This document shows positions 46,241-55,373 of a stretch of 64,000 bases of DNA, piece by piece (within the stretch, counting starts at the first letter, position 1; each line of letters begins with the position of its first letter). The stretch is taken from the NCBI GenBank assembly GCA_013376985.1, contig JACABB010000019.1, forward strand, positions 14,160-78,159, given 5' to 3'. Made by a program: the position numbers and the translations under genes. The stretch comes from Bacteroidales bacterium. Its GTDB lineage: Bacteria > Bacteroidota > Bacteroidia > Bacteroidales > Tenuifilaceae. The notes beneath the pieces are model-generated. The model made no database searches. It had not been told where the DNA came from and worked only from the letters and a program-made list of their open reading frames with translations.

Positions 46241-48424
46241 TTAAAAAGAAACATTAATACCAAAATATATATTTCTGAGCATAGTTGAACTTATTGGTAC
46301 TCTTTCACTATAGTCATCTGAATATCTATACCCAAAAATATTTTGTCGTCCCAAAATATTATTTATTGCAATATAGATTACATTTAAATTGCTTTTTTTA
46401 AAACTAATTTTATAATTCATCGAAGCATCTAACACATTATAATACCTTACTCTAGCGTTATGATATTCAAACTGATTGCTAGTATATGGTTTCCCAGTTG
46501 CAAATCTATCTTTGAGTCCCAAATACCACGAATTAGTAATATTATATTCAATTGTATTTGTAAATGTCCATCTAATATCAAATTCAGTAGGGGCTAAATA
46601 TGGAGAATCAAACCAATTTCTCTTTGTATTCAAATAACTTAGTGATAACATACAATTCAATTTCATGAACTTCTTTTTTAAGAAAAGATCAACTCCTTTT
46701 GCATAGCCATAACCATTATTATTATAATTCAAAGAGGTATCATTCAAAAGAAGATTTTTATAATCCTTAAAATAAAACTCTAACCGAAACAATAAATCTT
46801 CATTTTCTCTTGAAATACCAAGCACATAATGATTTGAATACTGAGCTATTAAATTTCTATTTTTAATATCTGATGAATAGTATTTAGGATCTAAAAACTG
46901 ATGATATTTTCCCACAGAAGCAACAAGATCGATGTTTTTTAATAGGTTAATCTTTAAAGAACTTCTAAAATCAATAATATTTTCATTGCTTTTAGATTCA
47001 TTCTCGTATCTTAAACCAAAACTCAAATTATTTTTTTTAAGAAATTTCCACACCCATTTATTATAAATAGCCATTCTATTTGATAAATACTTTAAATCCC
47101 AATTTTTATATTCGTACGGAGATATTATTTGACCAGGCTCTGTTGAAAAATCACCTTCAGAAACCTCTCTATTCGAAAAGAAATTTAAACCAATTGAACT
47201 TGATATTTTATTATTGAAGAAATAAGTCATACTTCCTAAAGCCTGATACATTTTGTTTATCGAATTTAGGTTTAATCCTAAATTTGATATTTCGGATAAT
47301 GATTTGTAATAGCTATATGCGAGATTACCTCTAAATATAATCTTGCTATTTACTGATTGATACCAACAAAGATTAATAAAATTATTACGGTTCTTGCCAC
47401 CAAAATTTGACGGCACATTGGGTGAATTAATTGAAACATTAATTTGATCACCTTCATTTAAATAAAATATCTTTAATGAACCAGTTCTTGAGTATTTATA
47501 AAACCAATTTACATTAAAATCAGAGGAAGTAGGGTAAGTTAGAAATGTTTTACTTGTATTTCCATTTAGTTTAAAAAGATATTTTGTATCTGAATAATTA
47601 GCGGAAACTAATAAACTCATTTTATTATCTAAGAACGGCTTTCCAAGTCTTATCCCAACACCTGCTAATCCAATATTCATATCAAGCATTTTATCATCCA
47701 GCAAATCAACACTCTTCATATCCAATATTCCAGACATAGAATTACCATATTCAGTACCAAAACCACCCGTGGAAAAACTTGTATTTTGAAGTTGAAATGA
47801 TGACATTATTCCATAATAACCTCCATTTGGAGATTCAAATCGATAAGGGTGGTAAAGATATGCTCCATCTAAAATTATTGCCGTTTCAGACTGATCTCCG
47901 CCCCTAATGAATAAACCTGATCCTTCACTTACTTCCTGAATTCCTGGAAACACTTTCAAGGCTCCGAATGAGTCGCCAGAAGATCCAGGAATCTGCAGCA
48001 TTTCAAGTGTTTTTAGCGTGGATTTCCTTTGATCACCAGTAGAATAACGACTTGCTTCCACTACTACTTCCTTAATATCATTTGTTTTAGTCTCTAATTC
48101 TATTTTTCCTATCTTAAAGTCTTTTATATCTTTTAGGGGAAGAATTTTACCCTGAAAACCAATACAACTAATAATTATAGTATCAACATTACTACAGCTT
48201 GAAATGTTGAGTTTAAAATGCCCAGTAGAATCGGTTATTATTCCACTTGTTCTTCCTTTAACATATATATTTGCATATTCAATTGGCCGCCCGTCACTTG
48301 AAATTAAATAACCGTCGAAATAATTGTTTTCTTGAGCTATAACAATATTGCTATATGTAACAAATATTACTAATATTAGTATTACCCGGTTTATTGTCTG
48401 ATAATATCTAATTCTACTATTCAT
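46241..48424 (-). CDS. TonB-dependent receptor of the RiPP locus
   Basis: 727 residues: a signal peptide (ILILVIFVTYSNIVIAQ), a carboxypeptidase-regulatory-like domain (about 36-110; GYLISSDGRPIEYANIYV), a plug (about 120-240; LFIRGGDQSETAIILDGAYLY), and a barrel ending in phenylalanine (GINVSF). It should import a ligand across the outer membrane using TonB energy. It has no SusD partner. It lies within the RiPP gene order, one base from the preceding membrane-protein gene. It may take back the modified peptide (as for a metallophore), or be a target or part of self-protection. Confidence 0.88.
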   Translation of the reverse strand: MNSRIRYYQTINRVILILVIFVTYSNIVIAQENNYFDGYLISSDGRPIEYANIYVKGRTSGIITDSTGHFKLNISSCSNVDTIIISCIGFQGKILPLKDIKDFKIGKIELETKTNDIKEVVVEASRYSTGDQRKSTLKTLEMLQIPGSSGDSFGALKVFPGIQEVSEGSGLFIRGGDQSETAIILDGAYLYHPYRFESPNGGYYGIMSSFQLQNTSFSTGGFGTEYGNSMSGILDMKSVDLLDDKMLDMNIGLAGVGIRLGKPFLDNKMSLLVSANYSDTKYLFKLNGNTSKTFLTYPTSSDFNVNWFYKYSRTGSLKIFYLNEGDQINVSINSPNVPSNFGGKNRNNFINLCWYQSVNSKIIFRGNLAYSYYKSLSEISNLGLNLNSINKMYQALGSMTYFFNNKISSSIGLNFFSNREVSEGDFSTEPGQIISPYEYKNWDLKYLSNRMAIYNKWVWKFLKKNNLSFGLRYENESKSNENIIDFRSSLKINLLKNIDLVASVGKYHQFLDPKYYSSDIKNRNLIAQYSNHYVLGISRENEDLLFRLEFYFKDYKNLLLNDTSLNYNNNGYGYAKGVDLFLKKKFMKLNCMLSLSYLNTKRNWFDSPYLAPTEFDIRWTFTNTIEYNITNSWYLGLKDRFATGKPYTSNQFEYHNARVRYYNVLDASMNYKISFKKSNLNVIYIAINNILGRQNIFGYRYSDDYSERVPISSTMLRNIYFGINVSF

Positions 48425-48425
48425 A

Positions 48426-48920
48426 CTATCTAATAATTAATAAAAGTAACATACCCAATAACTTATAATTAATATAAAAAATAAATGCACTCAACAAAAA
48501 AGATGTAGAATTAGATATAAATGAAACTTTCAAGGAAAGCAATAAACTCACTTTATACGACTCATTACGAATTGCCTTATTCCTTGAAATAAAATACACT
48601 CCAACGGCCTCAATCAAAACAATAAGTATTTCATATATAATAATTGGAAGTTCAAGTTTTGAATAATTATTAAACTCTTTATTTATAATAAAAAAAGCGG
48701 AGAAAGTTATACACGTCATTATAAAATATAATAAGAAGAATCTATCTCCTCTTTTTATTTTGTTTTTTATAAACAAATAAGCTACATAGGTTTCTACTAG
48801 TAAAGAATAGAAATATATAATAATTCCAATAATTTCATTTTCAATAACATTTCCCAAGAATAACTCTAAAGGCAAAAGAATTATCAAAAACAAAATAAAA
48901 CTATATAGAATATATTTCAT
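48426..48920 (-). CDS. Small membrane protein of the RiPP locus
   Basis: 164 residues with about five membrane helices (YILYSFILFLIILLPLELFLG first) and lysine/arginine-rich short loops (KNKIKRGDR). I do not recognise a family. It overlaps the upstream lipoprotein gene by 4 bp and ends 1 bp before the TonB receptor start, so all three are translated from one message. An immunity or transport accessory role is possible but unsupported beyond position. Confidence 0.65.
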   Translation of the reverse strand: MKYILYSFILFLIILLPLELFLGNVIENEIIGIIIYFYSLLVETYVAYLFIKNKIKRGDRFFLLYFIMTCITFSAFFIINKEFNNYSKLELPIIIYEILIVLIEAVGVYFISRNKAIRNESYKVSLLLSLKVSFISNSTSFLLSAFIFYINYKLLGMLLLLIIR

Positions 48921-49729
48921 AAATTTTTTAATTTATCTTTTAACATATTTATTCTAACATCGTTTGGGAATTTTTTCAAAGCAATATCCAGATGAGTCCA
49001 GCATTTTTCATATTCCTTTCTGTTACGATAATATTCAATTAAATAATAATATGCATAACTTTTTCCCCATTTAGGTAAAATTGGATTATCAATATGCCTA
49101 TCTTCCATGCTAATAGCCTTTAATAAAAGACTTTCCATAGTTGTTTCTTTTCTTAATATAGAAGGCGAATAAAAATCAAGCATAGCTAAACCAAGATATG
49201 CTCTTAAGTTATTCGTATCCAACATAATTGATTTCTCACCGTATGCCTTACTTTTTGCAGCAATAACATTAACCTCCATTAATGAACCATTTATTGCACT
49301 TAATCCCAATAGCTGTGACATTAAAACCAAATGCTCAGAAGTTTTCTTTTTTGTATCGTTTAATAATGAGAGGCCTTCATTAACAAATGGAACTAAATCT
49401 TTATCTTTATGCTGAACCAGTAACGCCAGTGAAGTAATATAGCAAGTGTATGATTGCCAATAAGAATAGACCGATTTATCAATTAAGTTTCTATTCTTTT
49501 CGAGTTCATTTTTTATTCTAACTAAAGAATCTATACTTTTAACTTTCATGCAGTATAAAAATGAATTTTCTACTTTAGAATCCATTTCATTTATGAAACT
49601 TAAACTCGAATTACCCTTTACTATTTCATTAAAACTAATAAAGTCCTGATAGTTATTACAATAATCTGATTTACAGCATACTAAAACGATGCTACAGATT
49701 ATAAAAAAAATAATTTTATATACTTTCAT
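48917..49729 (-). CDS. Probable lipoprotein with TPR-like repeats (RiPP locus)
   Basis: 270 residues: a hydrophobic leader with a lipobox-like LVCC (Cys19/20), then helical, TPR-like units ending in CWTHLDIALKKFPNDVRIN. It carries the ILPKWGKSYAYYYL mark shared with the other two TPR proteins of the block. It starts 8 bp past the second radical SAM gene and overlaps the small membrane protein gene by 4 bp. Probably anchored in the outer or inner membrane; function unknown. Confidence 0.7.
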   Translation of the reverse strand: MKVYKIIFFIICSIVLVCCKSDYCNNYQDFISFNEIVKGNSSLSFINEMDSKVENSFLYCMKVKSIDSLVRIKNELEKNRNLIDKSVYSYWQSYTCYITSLALLVQHKDKDLVPFVNEGLSLLNDTKKKTSEHLVLMSQLLGLSAINGSLMEVNVIAAKSKAYGEKSIMLDTNNLRAYLGLAMLDFYSPSILRKETTMESLLLKAISMEDRHIDNPILPKWGKSYAYYYLIEYYRNRKEYEKCWTHLDIALKKFPNDVRINMLKDKLKNL

Positions 49730-49737
49730 AATACAAT

Positions 49738-50967
49738 TTATTTACAATTGACCCTTTCGAGAAAAGTATTATACCCTTTCCTGATCCTTTCATTACTTGC
49801 AATGTACAAATCACGACATCCTTTTGTTAGGGCATCAGCAGACATCAACTTCGGTTTATAAACAACCGATAAATTATTATACTTTGACCAATCTCTAACT
49901 ATAATTCTATTCTCATTCTCAAAATCACGATAAATCTTTGTACCAGGCATAGGAGTTACTATATTAAACGCCGGTAAATCAATATCTGCTTTCTCAACAA
50001 ATTCATACGTGCTATTAAATATGCTTTCATCATCAAAGTCTAAACCCAAAATAAAGGTTCCTTGAAAAATCATACCTGCATCCCTGATTTTTTTTACGAA
50101 ATCAATATAATTTTCAATTTTATTCATTGATTTATCTATGCTGGTGAGACTTTTAGCATTTACAGACTCAATTCCAATACATAAATAAACACAACCACTT
50201 TCATACATTAATTTTAATAATTCAGGATCACTAGAAATGGTAATATTTGCTTGTCCCCACCATTTAATATTTAAATTTTTTAATTCAGAAAACAATGATT
50301 TAGCAAATTTTTTGTCGCAAGCAATATTGTCATCATTAAAAGAAAGGTAATTTTCATATATCCCATTGTCAATCATATTCTTTACCTCATTAACAATATG
50401 ATCAACAGGTCTAAACCTATACGTATTGCCGTAAAACTCTGTAACGGAACAAAAACTACATTTATACGGACATCCTCTTGAACCATGAACAGCAGCAACA
50501 GAAATATAATTTTTCTTTTTTAGAATGTCCAGCCTTGCTCTAGGAATTTCTTTCATATCAATAAAAGCGTCAGCTTTATAAATCTTTTTCAATCGATCCT
50601 CACAAAAATCTTCAATAACATCATTCCAAACGCTCTCCGCTTCACCAACTACAACTGCATCACAATAATTAAGTGCCTCATCAGGTAAGAGTGAGACGTG
50701 CATTCCACCTAATACAACTTTCTTTCCAATTTCACGATATTTTTGAGCAATACTATAAATATAAGGCGCATTCATTGTTAAAACGCTCATTGCCACAAGA
50801 TCTGTATCTTTATTAATTTTAATTGTACTATCACCAAGAAATACCTCTTCATATTCCGCATCAACATAATCCGGTGTAAGAGCCATTATTGTGGGTAGTG
50901 CTAATGCTATTCCAAATCTCTGATGTAAAGCATTTGGTGATAATATTTCAATTAATCTTAATTTCAT
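49738..50967 (-). CDS. B12-binding radical SAM enzyme 2 (RiPP locus)
   Basis: 409 residues. The N-terminal cobalamin-binding Rossmann domain (about 1-125) has KKVVLGGMHVSLLPDEAL and lacks the DXHXXG motif, as is usual in radical SAM methyltransferases of class B. The radical SAM core has RGCPYKCSFC with Cys166, Cys170 and Cys173 for the 4Fe-4S cluster, then NDDNIACDK. Class B enzymes methylate unreactive carbons; in RiPP pathways they methylate azole or side-chain carbons. It lies 23 bp downstream of a clear paralogue. Substrate inferred to be the cluster's peptide. Confidence 0.85.
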   Translation of the reverse strand: MKLRLIEILSPNALHQRFGIALALPTIMALTPDYVDAEYEEVFLGDSTIKINKDTDLVAMSVLTMNAPYIYSIAQKYREIGKKVVLGGMHVSLLPDEALNYCDAVVVGEAESVWNDVIEDFCEDRLKKIYKADAFIDMKEIPRARLDILKKKNYISVAAVHGSRGCPYKCSFCSVTEFYGNTYRFRPVDHIVNEVKNMIDNGIYENYLSFNDDNIACDKKFAKSLFSELKNLNIKWWGQANITISSDPELLKLMYESGCVYLCIGIESVNAKSLTSIDKSMNKIENYIDFVKKIRDAGMIFQGTFILGLDFDDESIFNSTYEFVEKADIDLPAFNIVTPMPGTKIYRDFENENRIIVRDWSKYNNLSVVYKPKLMSADALTKGCRDLYIASNERIRKGYNTFLERVNCK

Positions 50968-50990
50968 AATTTGTATTTACTTTAAATAAA

Positions 50991-52208
50991 TTAATTCCAC
51001 TTCTCTTTAAAATGATTTAATCCTTTTTGACTTCTACTGGAAACAGATTTGTAAGCATTTCTAAATTGTTCTTGCAACACTTCAGGTTTTATTAACTTAG
51101 GTAGGTAAACAACATTATTAAGATCGTACATAGACCAATCTCTATTTATTATTCGATTTTGATCTTCAAGCCTCTGATAAACCCTTGTACCAGAATAAGG
51201 AGTGTAAATACAAAATACAGGGATGTCAATATCCGTACGTTCAATAAAATCCAATGTTTCATTAAAAACGTTACAATCATCAGTATCAAACCCAAAAATG
51301 AAAGATCCATTAATTAATATGCCTTGATCTTTAATTTTTTTAATTGATTCTTCATATTTCTTTACATTATTGAATGATTTATTAACAGATTCAAGGCTTA
51401 AAGGTGAAGTAGACTCAATTCCTAAATATAAACTAATACAACCACTCTCTGATGCTAGTTTTAATAGCTCATCATCTTCTGCAATACTAACATTTGCTTG
51501 TGAAATCCATTTAATATTTAATTCCTTAAGTTGAGTAAATAATTTTTTTGCATATTTTTTATTACAAGCAATATTATCATCATTAAAAGGTATATATTTA
51601 TGATAAAGGCCATTCTCCTTAAAATGAATTATTTCTTGTATTATGTTTTCAACAGGTCTAGTTCTATAGGATCTACCATAAAACTGAGTAACGCTACAAT
51701 AATCACAATCGTTCGGACATCCTCGTGATGCATGTATAGCCGATTTTGATAAGTAATGTGAACCATTTAGTAAATCAATTCTTGAAAAAGGAACATCTTT
51801 CATATCGCAATGTGAAGATGCTCTATAAATACTCTTTAAATCATCGTTAATAAAATCTTCAATTACATTTTTCCATACCAATTCAGCCTCACCTATTACT
51901 ACTGCATCACAATAGTTTAAAGCTTCATGAGGTAAAGCACTAGGATGACTTCCTCCAAGAACAACCTTTTTACCAATATCTCGATAGGCTTGAGATATCT
52001 CATAAGCAAAAGGAGCATTCGTGGTTAAAACGCTTATCGCTATTAAATCTACATCATTTCTGATAGTATATTTGGAATTTTTTTTAATATCTTCAATTTC
52101 AATATCTAAATAATCAGGAGTTAATGCAGCAACAATCGGTATTCCTAACATAGGTAAATACCCTTCACTAATCATTGGAGAAATAATATTTATAAACTTG
52201 ATATTCAT
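50991..52208 (-). CDS. B12-binding radical SAM enzyme 1 (RiPP locus)
   Basis: 405 residues, collinear with its neighbour throughout (compare VVLGGSHPSALPHEALNYCD and VVLGGMHVSLLPDEALNYCD), so the pair arose by tandem duplication. It has a cobalamin-binding N-terminal domain without DXHXXG and a radical SAM site RGCPNDCDYC (Cys164, Cys168, Cys171). Probably a class B C-methyltransferase acting on the RiPP. It is preceded by a 176-bp gap with a small hairpin, so it may start a second transcript. Confidence 0.85.
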   Translation of the reverse strand: MNIKFINIISPMISEGYLPMLGIPIVAALTPDYLDIEIEDIKKNSKYTIRNDVDLIAISVLTTNAPFAYEISQAYRDIGKKVVLGGSHPSALPHEALNYCDAVVIGEAELVWKNVIEDFINDDLKSIYRASSHCDMKDVPFSRIDLLNGSHYLSKSAIHASRGCPNDCDYCSVTQFYGRSYRTRPVENIIQEIIHFKENGLYHKYIPFNDDNIACNKKYAKKLFTQLKELNIKWISQANVSIAEDDELLKLASESGCISLYLGIESTSPLSLESVNKSFNNVKKYEESIKKIKDQGILINGSFIFGFDTDDCNVFNETLDFIERTDIDIPVFCIYTPYSGTRVYQRLEDQNRIINRDWSMYDLNNVVYLPKLIKPEVLQEQFRNAYKSVSSRSQKGLNHFKEKWN

Positions 52209-52340
52209 CTTTTTCTGTTAATAAAATAATTTTCAAATTGATTGCTTTACCATAAAGTTAACCTGCCATGTAAACACTTAATCACTCTATTACTATTTTA
52301 ATAATATATTCACATTTTAGAAACATATATATTTATTTTC

Positions 52341-52359
52341 AGTCTTATAAATTAAGACT
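52341..52359. other. Small hairpin in the gap between protease and radical SAM genes
   Basis: AGTCTTA (52341-52347) and TAAGACT (52353-52359) form a 7-bp stem with a 5-nt loop. No T-run follows on the minus strand, so it is a weak terminator candidate at best. The rest of the 176-bp gap is AT-rich with no gene. Confidence 0.4.
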
Positions 52360-52384
52360 AGTAAATCAATCAAACATTATTATA

Positions 52385-52882
52385 CTAATGAAATCGAACT
52401 TCCTTGGCTATTAGAAGAATTATAACAACTAACCATACAAAAAAATGTAGATACCATTTAAAAGAATATAAATAATCTCTTTTAGAACTATTAATCTGAT
52501 TTTCTATTTGTTTAGTTATATTTTTGTTATTATTCTCACTTGACTTTGGCTTAAAGGCAATTGTAAAATCAGAATAAAATGGATTACTTTCCATACATAG
52601 TTTAATGATTAACGCAATTCTCAAAAAATCATATTTAAGCTGTAAATTGAAATAGGTTAACAAATAAACAATGATAGTCATACTAATACCCGAAAAAAGG
52701 AAAACGTATTTCTTCCACACACTTTTTTCAATTAAGGCCGTTACGTATGGATGAGGGTATGGCATAAGCGTAATACCTGCTTTAATATTTTTTAGTTTCA
52801 TTACATTAGCACTAATATAATGCCCTAATTCATGCAATACAACTAATAATAAGTATGTTAATAAAACGCCTAAATAATTCAT
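52385..52882 (-). CDS. M50-type membrane metalloprotease (RiPP locus)
   Basis: I place the start at 52882 (MNYLGVLLTY), where ATG overlaps the permease stop as ATGA; the longer frame only re-reads permease sequence. This gives 165 residues with four or five membrane helices. The zinc motif HELGH is at residues 17-21 inside the first helix, and ESNPFYSDF may supply the NPxxD-type third ligand of site-2 proteases. It is very short for M50. By position, after the exporter genes, it may remove the leader peptide, or act on the exporter or a regulator. Confidence 0.75.
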   Translation of the reverse strand: MNYLGVLLTYLLLVVLHELGHYISANVMKLKNIKAGITLMPYPHPYVTALIEKSVWKKYVFLFSGISMTIIVYLLTYFNLQLKYDFLRIALIIKLCMESNPFYSDFTIAFKPKSSENNNKNITKQIENQINSSKRDYLYSFKWYLHFFVWLVVIILLIAKEVRFH

Positions 52883-53592
52883 CGCTGTGAGTATTTTGAA
52901 ACCAACGCAAACATGCCTCCAAATAAAATAATCCAACCAATTAGAGCAAAAATATAAATGTATGAACCTCGAAGAAATAATAAAAAGTGAGTCAAGGGAA
53001 GCATATTAGAAATAATCAAAACCGGTTTACCCATTTTTTCAATTGGGATAAATGTTCCACTTAAGAATAGCATAATTGTATATATGGAACTGATAATTAT
53101 TCTTCCCCCTTCAACTTTAGTAAATGAAGTTAATACTAAACTCATGAAAGAAAATAAAATTTGACCAAGAATTACACCTAAAAGAAAAGTAAATATTTCT
53201 TTCATGGTTGGTGGATAACTGAAAAATATTGCTGAAATAGAGCATATTATTGTTATGGTCAACAGCATAACGAAAATTCTACTTAAGAAATAACCTAGAA
53301 AATGATAAATAATATTTACAGGCAAGTTTTGTAAAAACTTAAGTACATTATTTTGTTTGTATGCATTAAAAACGGGTCCAACAGCAAAAAGACTATCACT
53401 GGCAACAACCATTCCTATAATGCCTGTAAGCAAAAATATATTTGATTGCCCAGTATTTGTTTGAAAAAGATATCCAAAAATTACAAATAAAATTACTGGG
53501 AAAATAATGGTTGCAAATAGCACTTCCTTTATTCTAAAAGAACTTACTGATTGTAAGTAGGAAAAATAAATGACACTCTTTAATGATTTCAT
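52879..53592 (-). CDS. ABC transporter permease (RiPP exporter)
   Basis: 237 residues with six membrane helices (VLFATIIFPVILFVIFGYLF first), in the style of ABC-2 type permeases. It overlaps the ATP-binding gene by 4 bp on one side and the M50 protease gene by 4 bp on the other, so the three are translationally coupled. Together with the ATPase it should export the modified peptide across the inner membrane or give self-immunity. Confidence 0.85.
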   Translation of the reverse strand: MKSLKSVIYFSYLQSVSSFRIKEVLFATIIFPVILFVIFGYLFQTNTGQSNIFLLTGIIGMVVASDSLFAVGPVFNAYKQNNVLKFLQNLPVNIIYHFLGYFLSRIFVMLLTITIICSISAIFFSYPPTMKEIFTFLLGVILGQILFSFMSLVLTSFTKVEGGRIIISSIYTIMLFLSGTFIPIEKMGKPVLIISNMLPLTHFLLFLRGSYIYIFALIGWIILFGGMFALVSKYSQR

Positions 53593-54446
53593 ATTTTTTT
53601 GTTTTCAATAAATAAAAAAACATCCTTAATACTTTTATCCATTACTGAAAAATTAGTGTTAGAACCAATTTTCTGGAGATAAGCATTCATATCTTTAGGA
53701 AAAACATGTATTTGTTCATCATCTTCATATCTAAAATATTCTTCACCCTCATCAAACTTTACATGTTGATTCTTCTTACTTATAATGATTTTCTTATCAC
53801 CATTAATGTACTTATTACTTAAAAAAGCATCTTTAAGATCAATTGCTAATATTTTGCCTTCTGAAATAAATGCAATTTTATCAGCATAAACTTGAGCTTC
53901 TTCCCACTGATGTGTAGTAAAAAAGATTGTTCTTTTTTCATTGGTAAATAAATTCCAAGCAATATCTCGAGTAAAAGGATCAATTTCTGCTGTAGGTTCA
54001 TCTAAAATAATAAACTCCGGATTATGTATCATCATTAAAAGAATTCCCAACTTTTTTCTTTCACCTTTTGATAGTACATTAATCAAAGAGTTATTTATTT
54101 TATCAATACTTAAATTCTGTATAATTAAAGATATTTCCTGTAGTTTAACACCATGGATTAAACATATATAAGCAATAAACTCCTTCACTTTAAAATAGGG
54201 GAACAAAGGTGGATATTCATACAAAACGCCTACTCTACCCTTTACATTCCTAAAACTCGAATTTAATATCTCTACTTTGCCCTCAGTCTGCTTAATTGCA
54301 TTAGTAATAATATCAATCAAGGTTGATTTACCTGATCCATTGTGGCCTAGTAATGCTAAGCGCTCATTTGGAAGAATTTCTAAATTTATATTCTTTAGAA
54401 TATCTTTATCTTTAACCCTATAGCTTACGTTTTGTATTTTTATCAT
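53589..54446 (-). CDS. ABC transporter ATP-binding protein (RiPP exporter)
   Basis: 285 residues. Walker A GHNGSGKST (34-42), signature VLSKGERKK (about 122) with Lys in place of the usual Gly (LSKGE for LSGGQ), Walker B FIILDEPTAEID, and the H-loop TTHQW. The C-terminal 70 residues extend beyond the core, as in bacteriocin-type ABC-2 ATPases. It energises the permease encoded by the overlapping next gene. Confidence 0.9.
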   Translation of the reverse strand: MIKIQNVSYRVKDKDILKNINLEILPNERLALLGHNGSGKSTLIDIITNAIKQTEGKVEILNSSFRNVKGRVGVLYEYPPLFPYFKVKEFIAYICLIHGVKLQEISLIIQNLSIDKINNSLINVLSKGERKKLGILLMMIHNPEFIILDEPTAEIDPFTRDIAWNLFTNEKRTIFFTTHQWEEAQVYADKIAFISEGKILAIDLKDAFLSNKYINGDKKIIISKKNQHVKFDEGEEYFRYEDDEQIHVFPKDMNAYLQKIGSNTNFSVMDKSIKDVFLFIENKKI

Positions 54447-54467
54447 TTTTAAAAAAATTTCTACCGT

Positions 54468-55328
54468 TTACAATTTCTTTCCAAATACGATAACACTCTG
54501 TATAGCTTCTGAAGTACCGTCAAGTCCAATGAAAGAGTTAACATCATTATCGAAATATCCACCAACCATACAAGAACCTAGACCTATTGCTTCGCAAACA
54601 AGGCTAAAATTCATTCCTACATGCCCAACCTCTTGCAATATAAATCGATAACCTCTATCTCCGTACTTAATCATATTCCGTTCATATATACTTGATATTA
54701 AGAATACTCCGCTTGAATTTTTTAAATCCACTACTGGTTCTGCTTTTATTTGATCTTTCAAGGAATGATAAAAGTTACCCTTTTCCAATAACTCAACTCC
54801 ATTAATATCGGGTCTATAGTGATATAAACCAGGTTCAAATTCAGAATCAAACAAAACAATATAAATTTCTAATGGATACAATGCCCCACCGGAGGGAACG
54901 GCACGATAACACCATTCTCCGATTTCAAGTTCTCTGATCTTTTGTCTATCATGAACACCGTAAGAATAATGACAAAGCGAGTACAATTCAGGTTTTGTAA
55001 TAGGATATTTAGCGAATTTTCTAATGCTTCTTCTCTTTGAAATTAAATCAAAGATATTAGCATTAGATACAACCGATTCATTTTTGCTATCATCAAAACT
55101 AAAAAACTTCTTATATGAATATGGTTTAAATGGTTGACTAGCTCGTTCGTGAAAGAAAGCACTATTGAAACCACCAATATTAATACTTGTTTTTCTACCT
55201 TGATAGTAATCAAACTTTGAATTTTCATGAAATATTAATGCTTGCGAATTTAATTCAAGTTTTAACCGATAGTATGGTAAACTCTTATCTTCAAATTCTT
55301 CCTTTAATGAAATATTATCTATATCCAT
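54468..55328 (-). CDS. SagB-type FMN-dependent azoline dehydrogenase
   Basis: 286 residues of the SagB/ThcOx nitroreductase group. FMN-binding SKRRSIRKF (98-105), VPSGGALYP (144-152), and KYGDRGYRF with the Lys221-Tyr222 pair in the place of the catalytic KY of McbC/BalhB-type enzymes; QEVGHVGMN follows, another mark of the group. It should oxidise azolines made by the YcaO enzyme to aromatic thiazoles or oxazoles. It lies 45 bp after the YcaO gene, in the usual TOMM order. Confidence 0.9.
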   Translation of the reverse strand: MDIDNISLKEEFEDKSLPYYRLKLELNSQALIFHENSKFDYYQGRKTSINIGGFNSAFFHERASQPFKPYSYKKFFSFDDSKNESVVSNANIFDLISKRRSIRKFAKYPITKPELYSLCHYSYGVHDRQKIRELEIGEWCYRAVPSGGALYPLEIYIVLFDSEFEPGLYHYRPDINGVELLEKGNFYHSLKDQIKAEPVVDLKNSSGVFLISSIYERNMIKYGDRGYRFILQEVGHVGMNFSLVCEAIGLGSCMVGGYFDNDVNSFIGLDGTSEAIQSVIVFGKKL

Positions 55329-55373
55329 AATATAATAAATAATTAATTAACAATAATAAATCTTCAATTCAGG

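Noticed and set aside
52883-52936. Longer N-terminus for the M50-type protease
   Set aside because: It re-reads permease coding sequence; the ATGA overlap at 52879-52882 is the better start.
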